From: CAZIPE01 sp964541305
GTDB lineage: Bacteria > Patescibacteriota > Saccharimonadia > Saccharimonadales > UBA7683
Length of the DNA: 64,000 bases
Assembly: GCA_964541305.1 (NCBI GenBank)
Contig: CAZIPE010000004.1
Location: 6,328-70,327, forward strand
Direction: 5' to 3'
Part shown: positions 9,625 through 17,409 of the stretch, in pieces
Layout: each line of letters starts with the position of its first letter
Numbering within the stretch: position 1 is the stretch's first letter
The notes under the pieces: model-generated
Seen by the model: the letters and a program-made list of their open reading frames with translations, nothing else
The model's database searches: none
What the model was told of the DNA's origin: nothing
Made by a program: the position numbers and the translations under genes

Positions 9625-10814
9625 ACAACACCTCTCTTGGCGCCGACATAGAGGTCTTTGATTTTTTTATTTCTTTGTTGAATTGAGAGTATCCCCTCAT
9701 TCGTAAACTTATCTTGAGTGTTGGCCGACAGTCTACCGCGCACAGGGCGATTATTGAGAATATATTCGAGTTTTTTGTATATTTCAGAAGACATTTCTTC
9801 ATCTAGATCAGGGCTATCGACTTTTTGAGTTTGTGAACGGGTAGGTAATGGATTGACATCAAGTAGTCCTTTATATGGAATCAGTAGGCCGTCTTTTTCA
9901 TTTGTAATAATCTCTGGAACGGCATACTGTGTCGTAGATATAACAGGCGTAGCTGATGCGAGTGCATCAACAAAGACCATCCCAAAAGTATCGAGCTTAG
10001 TTGGCATAATAAAAAAATCTGTTGGCTTAAAGAAGTATCTAATTATGTCTTCTTTTGAGTAGTTTGGCTTAAATAGATAGGTGTTCGTAAGATTGTACTT
10101 ATTCAGAAGCTGTTGAGCATCTTTTGAAACTAAATATAGCTGAACTGCATCTACACCAAACTTTGAGTTTATTTTTTTTAGCGCCCGTAGTGTTTCATCT
10201 AGCCCTTTTCGATACACATCATTTCCTACGAAGAGCAGTTTTAGTGACTTACTTTTTTTGATGTGGGTATGATCTGGTTTTAAGTCAGCAATTTTTTGTA
10301 TATCCATCGCAGGATATATTACTGTGACCTTATTTTCTATTTTTGCGTAGTCTGCGCTGTATATTTTGCGGAGTGTGGTCCTGGCGGCGTTACTCATACA
10401 TATAATTCCCTTGCAATTCGAATGAGATAGAAAAGGCAATACCTTATCATTCATATACTCCGAATCACTAGTGAAGTTTGCGAGGCCGAGCGGGTGTTCA
10501 AACTCAACTATATACGGCTTTTCAGGGATTTTTTCGGCAATAATGTTAATGAAATGAAGGATGTCCGACTCGTCACTGTTTTCCTTTTTATTTACAAAAA
10601 ATATGTTTTGAAATGTTTTAATGAACCATCCAACAATAACGTTATCTCCAAATTTACGATATATTTTAATAAGAGAACCTACATGCTTCATTGGTTTTGG
10701 AACAATAAATTCAATGTCTGATGGAGGGCTGGAGATCAACGACTCATGAATTTTGTGAAGTGGTTTATAGTTGCGATAAACCAGACGTACTTTTATAGCT
10801 GACTTATCTCTCAT
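9621..10814 (-). CDS. glycosyltransferase family 4
   Basis: A GT-B enzyme of 397 residues. The C-terminal half shows LKLLFVGNDVYRKGLDETL (donor-domain first strand), YSKEDIIRYFFKPTDFFIMP and DTFGMVFVDALASATPVIS, the E/D-x7-A/E motif region. The N-terminal acceptor domain is divergent. GGGAG lies 8 bases before the ATG, and the gene overlaps the end of the previous glycosyltransferase by 11 bases, so they are translated together. It would act at the cytoplasmic face of the membrane on a lipid-linked glycan. The sugar is not predictable. Confidence 0.88.
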   Translation of the reverse strand: MRDKSAIKVRLVYRNYKPLHKIHESLISSPPSDIEFIVPKPMKHVGSLIKIYRKFGDNVIVGWFIKTFQNIFFVNKKENSDESDILHFINIIAEKIPEKPYIVEFEHPLGLANFTSDSEYMNDKVLPFLSHSNCKGIICMSNAARTTLRKIYSADYAKIENKVTVIYPAMDIQKIADLKPDHTHIKKSKSLKLLFVGNDVYRKGLDETLRALKKINSKFGVDAVQLYLVSKDAQQLLNKYNLTNTYLFKPNYSKEDIIRYFFKPTDFFIMPTKLDTFGMVFVDALASATPVISTTQYAVPEIITNEKDGLLIPYKGLLDVNPLPTRSQTQKVDSPDLDEEMSSEIYKKLEYILNNRPVRGRLSANTQDKFTNEGILSIQQRNKKIKDLYVGAKRGVV

Positions 10815-11895
10815 GGATTATACTCCCAAACACCTGTTCGTATTGCTTGCTTATAGTGCCCCAGCCAAACTTTTTTGTGGTGAATATTTTCCCTTTGGTG
10901 CCTAGTTCATTTCTATAAGATTTGTTTGTACAAAGTCCCACCAAACTACTAACAAAGCCGTGCTCGTCTTTAGGGTGAACTAAAATACCATTTTGGTTAT
11001 GTGTAATTGTCGACGATATTCCCTCAAGATCACTGGCAACTACTGGTCTATTTGACATTGTAGCCTCGAGCATTACTAGGCCCTGACCCTCCATGTCTCC
11101 ACGGACAGGAATGTTTGGCATAATAAAAATATCGGATGCTATATAGAGCTTTTGCTTAGTTGCGTCAGTTACTCGTCCAATAATGGTTACATATTCTTCT
11201 AATTTATTCTCTTTAACAAGCAATTCAATGCGCTTCCTGTAGGGTCCGTCTCCTGCAATTAAATAGTGTATATTCTTGTATTTTTTTAGTAGCTTTGGTA
11301 AAACTTTTTTGATAAACCAATGAATACCTTTTCTCTCAACAATTCTTCCAAGTGACAATAAAACAACTTTTCCGGAAATACTTATATTCAATTCACCTTC
11401 TATCTCTTGAGTAGCCTGTACCTGACTCATTGCAAGTGTATTCTCCTCCACCCCATATGGTATTACTGCAGTTCGACACGACTCAACGCCTCTTTTCATA
11501 GCTTCTAATTTAGTCTCTTCGCTAATGCAAATGACAAAGTTCATTTTTTTAACAAAACTAACGAAGAATTTTTGATAAATCCAGTTCTCGTAGGTAAGAT
11601 CAAGCCCAGCAGCGGTTACGATAACTGGGCGATTGAATAATACTTTTAGCACATACCCCAGCGGCGCCAACAAACAATCTTGTATATATATAATGTCACG
11701 GCGACTTACAATCATCGCCAAGCAGGCTCTTATAAAGTGACTCGGAAGAACGAATGGAAGATATTTATTTGAACCGCCCCATTTTATAAGCTTTACATTA
11801 TTACGCTTGCTAAGGCTCTCGTTAAGTTGGTATGCAGCGTTCTCAAGACCACCAATGGTGGGAGGGTACTTACGCGTGATGAATAATATTTTCAT
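10804..11895 (-). CDS. glycosyltransferase family 4
   Basis: A 363-residue GT-B enzyme. The N-terminus KILFITRKYPPTIGGLENAA is the typical GT4 acceptor-domain start with the Gly-Gly loop. LLSLGRIVERKGIHWFIKK, LIAGDGPYRKRIE and DMEGQGLVMLEATMSNRPVV (E-x7-E) form the donor site. The gene overlaps the upstream GT2 stop as ATGA and the downstream GT4 start, so it is in the middle of the operon running from 12854 to 7174. One of several GT4 enzymes here, each probably adding one sugar. Confidence 0.93.
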   Translation of the reverse strand: MKILFITRKYPPTIGGLENAAYQLNESLSKRNNVKLIKWGGSNKYLPFVLPSHFIRACLAMIVSRRDIIYIQDCLLAPLGYVLKVLFNRPVIVTAAGLDLTYENWIYQKFFVSFVKKMNFVICISEETKLEAMKRGVESCRTAVIPYGVEENTLAMSQVQATQEIEGELNISISGKVVLLSLGRIVERKGIHWFIKKVLPKLLKKYKNIHYLIAGDGPYRKRIELLVKENKLEEYVTIIGRVTDATKQKLYIASDIFIMPNIPVRGDMEGQGLVMLEATMSNRPVVASDLEGISSTITHNQNGILVHPKDEHGFVSSLVGLCTNKSYRNELGTKGKIFTTKKFGWGTISKQYEQVFGSIIHER

Positions 11896-12854
11896 TTAAT
11901 AAATTTAGATTTTTTAACTTCTTCGAGTATTTTCTCTTGGTTATTAAGCATTCTACTAAGCATATCGGCCACAAGTCCAAGCGACCAGATAATTATTGCG
12001 AGCGTGATGAAATACATCCCAGCAAAGCCTAGGAACTTGAAAGGACTAAAGCTATCGGTAACCAGCCAGTGACCAATAAATATAACTGCTGAGATAAAAC
12101 CAAGTATAAACGGGATGAGTCCCAGCCAGCCAAAGAATCTAAGTGGTGCAAAATCTCGATATGATCGAAGTATATTCAAGGCACTAATAGCTACGTAACT
12201 AAATATGCTGGTAACTACTCGAGATTTTCTACCTGGGTAGTACTTAACTTCAGTGGGTAATGTTGTAATGCGCAGTCGTTTCATGGCAAGCACCTGAAAT
12301 GATTCCTGGGTATATGTTTTAGTTCCATTTATATTCAGTGCAATGAGTGCTTTTTGGTTATATGCTCTAAAGCCACACGTGACATCATTGAATTTCTGTC
12401 TACTGAGTTTGCTAACTATCCACGCACCAAGTAAGTTTCCGTAGTACTTCCCTGCTGGCATATTTTTGGGTCGGTGCTTCTTGCCATTTTTATCAGTAAA
12501 TCTATCGGCTGCTACAAAATCTGCATCATCACTTACAATTGGCGCAATCATCTCTGGAATGTCGGCTGGATTAAACTGCAGGTCACCATCAATATTTACG
12601 AGGATATCTGCCTTCATATTAAGCGCGGTTTCTACCGCCTCCTTAAAACGAAGTGCAAGTTTTTTGTTTGCACCATCACTAATTACCCTAGCCCCTGCTT
12701 TCTGTGCTTTCTCTACTGTTCTATCAGTACTTCCATCATCTATAACGACAGCTGCAATTGAATCTACACCATCAATCTTCTTCGGTACACCATTAATTAC
12801 ATCTGCAATTGTCTTTTCTTCATTCATACATATCGAAACAACAACAAGCTTCAT
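11892..12854 (-). CDS. glycosyltransferase family 2 with C-terminal membrane anchor (DPM/GtrB-like)
   Basis: A 320-residue protein. The GT-A domain is about residues 1-225: VVVSICMNEEKTIADVI at the start, VIDDGSTDRTVE and the metal-binding NIDGDLQF. Two hydrophobic helices near the C-terminus (about 235-260 and 275-300) resemble polyprenyl-phosphate glycosyltransferases such as GtrB or dolichol-phosphate mannosyltransferase. Such an enzyme would make the lipid-linked sugar used by GT-C proteins like the one at 7174. First gene of its operon, with TAAGGAG 9 bases before ATG. The divergent gene starts 60 bases away. Confidence 0.9.
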   Translation of the reverse strand: MKLVVVSICMNEEKTIADVINGVPKKIDGVDSIAAVVIDDGSTDRTVEKAQKAGARVISDGANKKLALRFKEAVETALNMKADILVNIDGDLQFNPADIPEMIAPIVSDDADFVAADRFTDKNGKKHRPKNMPAGKYYGNLLGAWIVSKLSRQKFNDVTCGFRAYNQKALIALNINGTKTYTQESFQVLAMKRLRITTLPTEVKYYPGRKSRVVTSIFSYVAISALNILRSYRDFAPLRFFGWLGLIPFILGFISAVIFIGHWLVTDSFSPFKFLGFAGMYFITLAIIIWSLGLVADMLSRMLNNQEKILEEVKKSKFIK

Positions 12855-12901
12855 ATATTTGTAACTCCTTAGGTTGTTTCTATTTTATCAGTTTAAGAGG
12901 G

Positions 12902-12914
12902 TATAATATAGCAA
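12902..12914 (+). promoter_or_regulatory. -10 box giving a leaderless transcript
   Basis: TATAAT at 12902-12907 places the expected transcription start exactly on the A of ATG 12914. No Shine-Dalgarno is present. Confidence 0.6.
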
Positions 12915-14203
12915 TGCATGAAGTAAGTACTAAAAAAGTTGCCGTAATTGGTCTTGGTTATGTGGGACTTCCACTTGCACTTCTAGCTGAGCAAAAAGGT
13001 TTTGATGTTATTGGTATCGAGGTGAGTACTAAAAAGCTAGGGCTTCTAAGACGACGCAAGCCAATTATTGACGATGAAACTGCAAATAAGCAGCTCAGCA
13101 AAACAGCTATTACATTTACCGATGATTTTAAATTGCTTGCAGATCGTGACATCGTCGTCGTCTGTGTGCCCACGCCAGTTGATGAGCAAAAAAACCCAAA
13201 CTTGAGGCCCGTGCGCGGAGCGGTGAGTTCGGCTGTAAAGCACATGAAGAAAGGCTCTCTTCTTGTTGTCGAATCTACTATCAACCCTGGTGTATGTGAT
13301 GAAGTGGTAGCGCCACTTATAGAAGCCGAGAGCGACCATATTGTTGGCAAAACCATCTATCTAGCGCACTGCCCAGAACGAATCAATCCGGGCGACCCCA
13401 AATGGCATGTTGGCAATATCAACCGTGTACTTGGTGCTGATAGCAATGAAGGTCTAGAAATCGCGTACGATTTTTATAGCAATCTGGTTAACGCAAAGGT
13501 TAAAAAAATGGGCAGTTTGAAAGAAGCTGAGGCGGTAAAGGTGGTTGAAAACTCGTTTCGTGATGTGAATATCGCCTTCGTCAATGAGCTTGCTATGTCG
13601 TTTAATAAACTTGGTATTAACGTAAATAACGTCATAGATGGCGCTGCAACCAAGCCATTCGCATTTATGGCCCACTACCCTGGCATTGGCGTTGGTGGCC
13701 ACTGTATACCCGTCGACCCCTACTATTTAATTGAATATGCACGCAGCAATGGGTTCGACCATAAATTCCTCAAACTAGCTCGTTCCATCAATGAGACTAT
13801 GCCAGTGTACTCAGTAGACCTGTTGGAACAAGCACTGATTGAAAAAACCACCAAAACATTGAAGGGTGCTGAAGTCGCTGTACTAGGTCTTTCATACAAA
13901 GCTAACGTCGGCGATGATCGCGAAAGCCCCGCCTATGCTGTCGTTAAAACTCTTCAGGAGCGAGGTGCAAAAGTAACTGCGCATGACCCACATATCTTAC
14001 ATAAGTCTGACGTTAAAACTTTAGATGAAGCACTCAGCAATAAAGATGCGGTAGTGCTGGTTACCTCGCATAATGAGTTTAAATCAATCAAACCAACTGA
14101 CTTAAAAGATATATCCGTTTTCTTAGATGGTAGAAACGCCCTCATCTCTTTGGCGAAAGAAATCCAAGCAAACGGTACACACTACATCGGTCTCGGGAAT
14201 TAA
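12914..14203 (+). CDS. nucleotide-sugar 6-dehydrogenase (UDP-HexNAc type, WecC/WbpA-like)
   Basis: Oxidises the C6 of a UDP-sugar to the uronate with NAD+. The start is ATG 12914 because a promoter lies directly before it; the open frame upstream has no other support. VAVIGLGYVGLPLALLAE is the N-terminal Rossmann motif, and KVVENSFRDVNIAFVNELAM is the dimer helix. The active-site Cys lies in GVGGHCIPVDPYY (about residue 260), a signature of UDP-N-acetyl-glucosamine/mannosamine dehydrogenases rather than UDP-glucose dehydrogenases, which usually have GGSCFPKD. 429 residues. Its TAA shares TTAA with the convergent gene's stop. Confidence 0.92.
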   Translation: MHEVSTKKVAVIGLGYVGLPLALLAEQKGFDVIGIEVSTKKLGLLRRRKPIIDDETANKQLSKTAITFTDDFKLLADRDIVVVCVPTPVDEQKNPNLRPVRGAVSSAVKHMKKGSLLVVESTINPGVCDEVVAPLIEAESDHIVGKTIYLAHCPERINPGDPKWHVGNINRVLGADSNEGLEIAYDFYSNLVNAKVKKMGSLKEAEAVKVVENSFRDVNIAFVNELAMSFNKLGINVNNVIDGAATKPFAFMAHYPGIGVGGHCIPVDPYYLIEYARSNGFDHKFLKLARSINETMPVYSVDLLEQALIEKTTKTLKGAEVAVLGLSYKANVGDDRESPAYAVVKTLQERGAKVTAHDPHILHKSDVKTLDEALSNKDAVVLVTSHNEFKSIKPTDLKDISVFLDGRNALISLAKEIQANGTHYIGLGN

Positions 14204-15147
14204 CTTTTTTGTGCGGTGGAAAAGTATTCAATCGTCTTCTTCAAGCCTTCGTCTAGACCGACCTCAGGCGCCCAAGCAAGTTTATCCAATGCTAATGAGA
14301 TATCGGGCTTTCTTTGTCTAGGATCATCCCGAGGTAAATCACGATAGACTATCTTGCTGGTAGTCTCTGGTATCAAAGCAATGACTCTTTGGGCCAACTC
14401 ACTGATTGAAAACTCAACTGGGTTACCCAAATTTACCGGCCCAATAAAGTTCTCTTCGTTTTCCATCATTAGTATCATTCCTCTTACTAAATCATCCACA
14501 TATTGGAAACTTCTAGTTTGCGAGCCATCTCCATATATAGTTATATCTTCGTTATTAAGCGCCTGAACAATAAAGTTCGATACTACCCGGCCATCATCAG
14601 CTCGCATGTTTGGCCCATAGGTGTTAAATATCCTAATTACGCGAGTATCTGTTTTATATTGACGGTTGTAATCAAAAAATAGGGTCTCAGCACAGCGCTT
14701 GCCTTCGTCATAACAAGACCTTATACCAATAGGATTGACCTTACCCCAGTAGTTTTCGGGCTGAGGGTGAACATCAGGATCTCCATAAACCTCGCTTGTA
14801 GAAGCTTGTAGAATTCTAGCACTATTTTTTTTTGCAAGCTCTAGCATATTCAGCGCCCCCATAATACTAGTTTTCATAGTCTGCAGTGGATCCTTTTGAT
14901 AGTGTGGCGGAGAAGCTGGACACGCCAGGTTATAAATTCTATCTATTGGACCTTCTATTGAAATTTTATCAATTATGTCCTGCTCGATAAGTTCGAAATC
15001 ATGAAGACCGTGTAACGCATCGATATTCTGCCTTCTGCCGGTATAGAAGTTGTCGAGACATATGACACGACCGCCTTCATCTAAAAGCTTTTTACACAAA
15101 TGTGAACCAATGAACCCAGCCCCACCTGTTACTAACGAAGTTTTCAT
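14200..15147 (-). CDS. UDP-glucuronate decarboxylase (UDP-xylose synthase)-like SDR epimerase
   Basis: An extended SDR enzyme, 315 residues. GGAGFIGSHLC binds NAD. LACPASPPHYQKDPLQT, ASTSEVYGDPDVHPQPE, YDEGK (YxxxK) and IFNTYGPNMRADDGRVVSNF follow the UXS family very closely, so conversion of UDP-glucuronate to UDP-xylose is the best call. The only sugar dehydrogenase next to it looks specific for N-acetylhexosamines, so the source of UDP-glucuronate is not visible. A TATAGA box at 15159-15164 (minus strand) would start transcription about 5 bases before the ATG. Confidence 0.88.
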   Translation of the reverse strand: MKTSLVTGGAGFIGSHLCKKLLDEGGRVICLDNFYTGRRQNIDALHGLHDFELIEQDIIDKISIEGPIDRIYNLACPASPPHYQKDPLQTMKTSIMGALNMLELAKKNSARILQASTSEVYGDPDVHPQPENYWGKVNPIGIRSCYDEGKRCAETLFFDYNRQYKTDTRVIRIFNTYGPNMRADDGRVVSNFIVQALNNEDITIYGDGSQTRSFQYVDDLVRGMILMMENEENFIGPVNLGNPVEFSISELAQRVIALIPETTSKIVYRDLPRDDPRQRKPDISLALDKLAWAPEVGLDEGLKKTIEYFSTAQKS

Positions 15148-15293
15148 TTTTGTGACTTTCTATAATTTAAGGTTGTCTAACACAGGTTTCATAATAGCAA
15201 ACTGTGTTGGTTGTTGATAAATATACTACGCTAATCTTGAAATATAAGCTTAATCGGTATATAATAGCGAGGTTATATGATAAAACAAAAACT

Positions 15294-15872
15294 ATGAATC
15301 AAATTGTACATAAAAATACCAATAAAAAACGAAATATAATACTGGCAGGAGCCTCTATTGCGATTCTCGTTGGCGCCAGCTTAGCTGTTGCGTATGTAGG
15401 TAGCGTTGGTCCTTTTTCAGAGAGTGAAACAGTGTCAGACTCAACCATAGACTATGAAGAGCCGACCGATGAGCAAAAGACAGCTGGTGAAGCCACAAAA
15501 GAGGAGACTGTAAAAAACGAAGAGGCCTCGAAGCCCAGTTCATCAAGCGCTGGATCTTCAACCCCAACAACCCAAGCCAACAATACGGTTGGGGTTGAGT
15601 TTACCTCTGGTCCAGAAGTAGCTGATGGAACGCTCTATGTCGGCACAGTTGTCCAAGAAGTAAACTCCACAGGAGTATGTACCCTCACGCTCAGCAAGTC
15701 AGGTAAAACGAGTGTCGTAAAAACCGCCAAGACACAGGTTTCTGGTAGCGTCGCAACCTGCCAAGGCTTCACTATTGATGTTAGTAAACTTGCAAAAGGA
15801 TCATGGAACGTGCAGTTGAGCTATAAAAGCAATAAATCTCAAGGCAAGACTTCGGAGAGTATAACAATATGA
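15294..15872 (+). CDS. secreted or membrane-anchored protein of unknown function
   Basis: About 192 residues. A basic N-terminus (NTNKKRN) is followed by one hydrophobic segment near residues 14-38, probably a signal anchor. An acidic/Ser/Thr-rich linker (about 40-100) follows, then a C-terminal beta-rich domain with two cysteines (GVCTLTLSKSGK and VATCQGFTIDVS) that could form a disulfide outside the cell. It resembles an Ig-like surface domain, but I do not recognise a family. The start is ATG 15294, 29 bases after a TATAAT at 15260-15265. The stop overlaps the next gene as ATGA, so the two are probably expressed together. Confidence 0.75.
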   Translation: MNQIVHKNTNKKRNIILAGASIAILVGASLAVAYVGSVGPFSESETVSDSTIDYEEPTDEQKTAGEATKEETVKNEEASKPSSSSAGSSTPTTQANNTVGVEFTSGPEVADGTLYVGTVVQEVNSTGVCTLTLSKSGKTSVVKTAKTQVSGSVATCQGFTIDVSKLAKGSWNVQLSYKSNKSQGKTSESITI

Positions 15873-17374
15873 AATTTACGCTTAATGGAAATCACGCCCG
15901 CATAAAACCCTTTATACTACCACTAGCAATAGTCGGATTATTCGCGCTCCTCTTTTCACAGACAGCACAAGCTGGAGCAGTAACAGGTTTTGATGCGGGT
16001 CGGATAATGGACGACGCTATTTTTACAAATGAAAACTCAATGAGTGTTTCTCAGATTCAAAACTTCCTTAATTCTAAAGTGCCTAATTGCGACACAAACG
16101 GAACGCAAACTTCAGAATACGGCGGTGGAACACGGGCACAGTACGGTAGATCGCGCGGATATCCACCACCATACACTTGCTTAAAAAATTATTCGCAGGG
16201 TGGAAAATCCGCGGCCAGGATTATTTACGATGCCGCAAAAGCAAACGATGTTAATCCGCAGGTACTCATCGTACTGCTCCAAAAAGAACAGGGTCTAGTA
16301 ACAGACACCTGGCCGTGGAGTATTCAATACCGCTCTGCTACTGGCTACGGATGCCCTGATACAGCAGCCTGCGATAGTGACTACTACGGCTTCACCAATC
16401 AAGTAAACAGAGCTGCAGACATGTTCCAGGCAATTATGACCCAGAGGAATGGTTGGTATACTCCTTACCGCGTTGGAAGTAACCGCATATATTGGCACCC
16501 CGACACATCACGCTGCGGGTCTTCTACTGTAAACATTCTAAACCGAGCTACTGTAGCACTGTATAGCTACACACCTTATCGACCTAACCAATCTGCCTTG
16601 AATGCAGGGTATGGCACGGGTAATAGCTGTAGCTCATACGGCAACCGCAATTTCTACCAATACTTCAAAGATTGGTTCGGTCCCCCTAACGTTGACCGTT
16701 CAAAAGATAGAGTGCTTTCTGGAGACTGGAATGGTGACGGAGAAACCGATACGGGTGTTCGACGTAGCAACGTTTTCTATCTAGATTATGACAATGACGG
16801 CACAGTCGATCGTGAGTTTAGTTTTGGGAAATCTAGTGACTTTCCGCTAGTAGGAGACTGGAATGGTGACGGAACAGATACGATAGGTGTTCGACGCGAA
16901 CCAAATATTTTTTACTTAAATAATGGGTTTGATGGCACACCCGAGGTTAGTTTTAAGTATGGTAGCTCAGGCTACTTCCCTTTAGCGGGAGACTGGAATG
17001 GTGACGGAACAGATACGATAGGTGTTCGACGTGGTGATAAAACTTTCTTGTTGAATAATAGTAATGACGGCAGTGCAGACATTAGGTTTGATTATGGTAG
17101 CTCAGGCTACTTCCCTTTAGCGGGAGACTGGAATGGTGACGGAACAGATACGATAGGTGTTCGACGTGGTGATAAAACTTTCTTGTTGAATAATAGTAAT
17201 GACGGCAGTGCAGACATTAGGTTTGATTATGGTAGCTCAGGCTACTTCCCTTTAGCGGGAGACTGGAATGGAAACAATACAGACACAATTGGCGTGAAAC
17301 GAGGGGGTGAAACATTCCTTCTAAATAATGGCCATGACAGCACTTCAGACATGCAGTTTAAATACTTATATTAA
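15869..17374 (+). CDS. secreted protein with lysozyme-like domain and FG-GAP/VCBS-like repeats
   Basis: 501 residues with a signal peptide (FILPLAIVGLFALLFSQTAQA, cleavage near residue 35). The middle part (about 36-270) includes ARIIYDAAKANDVNPQVLIV and LQKEQGLVTDTW, a helix with a Glu placed as in lysozyme-like transglycosylases. An active hydrolase is possible but not shown. From about residue 280 there are five repeats around the core GDWNGDGTDTIGVRR, about 45 residues apart, like the calcium-binding FG-GAP/VCBS propeller blades of surface adhesins. It overlaps the upstream secreted-protein gene. Likely role: cell-wall or host-surface binding. Confidence 0.75.
   Translation: MKFTLNGNHARIKPFILPLAIVGLFALLFSQTAQAGAVTGFDAGRIMDDAIFTNENSMSVSQIQNFLNSKVPNCDTNGTQTSEYGGGTRAQYGRSRGYPPPYTCLKNYSQGGKSAARIIYDAAKANDVNPQVLIVLLQKEQGLVTDTWPWSIQYRSATGYGCPDTAACDSDYYGFTNQVNRAADMFQAIMTQRNGWYTPYRVGSNRIYWHPDTSRCGSSTVNILNRATVALYSYTPYRPNQSALNAGYGTGNSCSSYGNRNFYQYFKDWFGPPNVDRSKDRVLSGDWNGDGETDTGVRRSNVFYLDYDNDGTVDREFSFGKSSDFPLVGDWNGDGTDTIGVRREPNIFYLNNGFDGTPEVSFKYGSSGYFPLAGDWNGDGTDTIGVRRGDKTFLLNNSNDGSADIRFDYGSSGYFPLAGDWNGDGTDTIGVRRGDKTFLLNNSNDGSADIRFDYGSSGYFPLAGDWNGNNTDTIGVKRGGETFLLNNGHDSTSDMQFKYLY
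16958..17271 (+). repeat. 135-bp tandem repeat inside the FG-GAP-like coding region
   Basis: The DNA repeats with an exact 135-base period: position 16958 matches 17093 and 17228, and 16987 matches 17122 and 17257. About 2.3 copies are identical at the nucleotide level; flanking blades match only at protein level. This indicates recent duplication or gene conversion of 45-residue blades. Confidence 0.93.
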
Positions 17375-17393
17375 ATACTTTACTCGTGTTAAG

Positions 17394-17409
17394 TGTTAGA
17401 ATTTTAGAA
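17394..17409 (+). promoter_or_regulatory. extended -10 promoter, leaderless start
   Basis: TGT plus TAGAAT (17397-17402) sets the expected transcript start at ATG 17409. There is no Shine-Dalgarno upstream. Confidence 0.55.
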
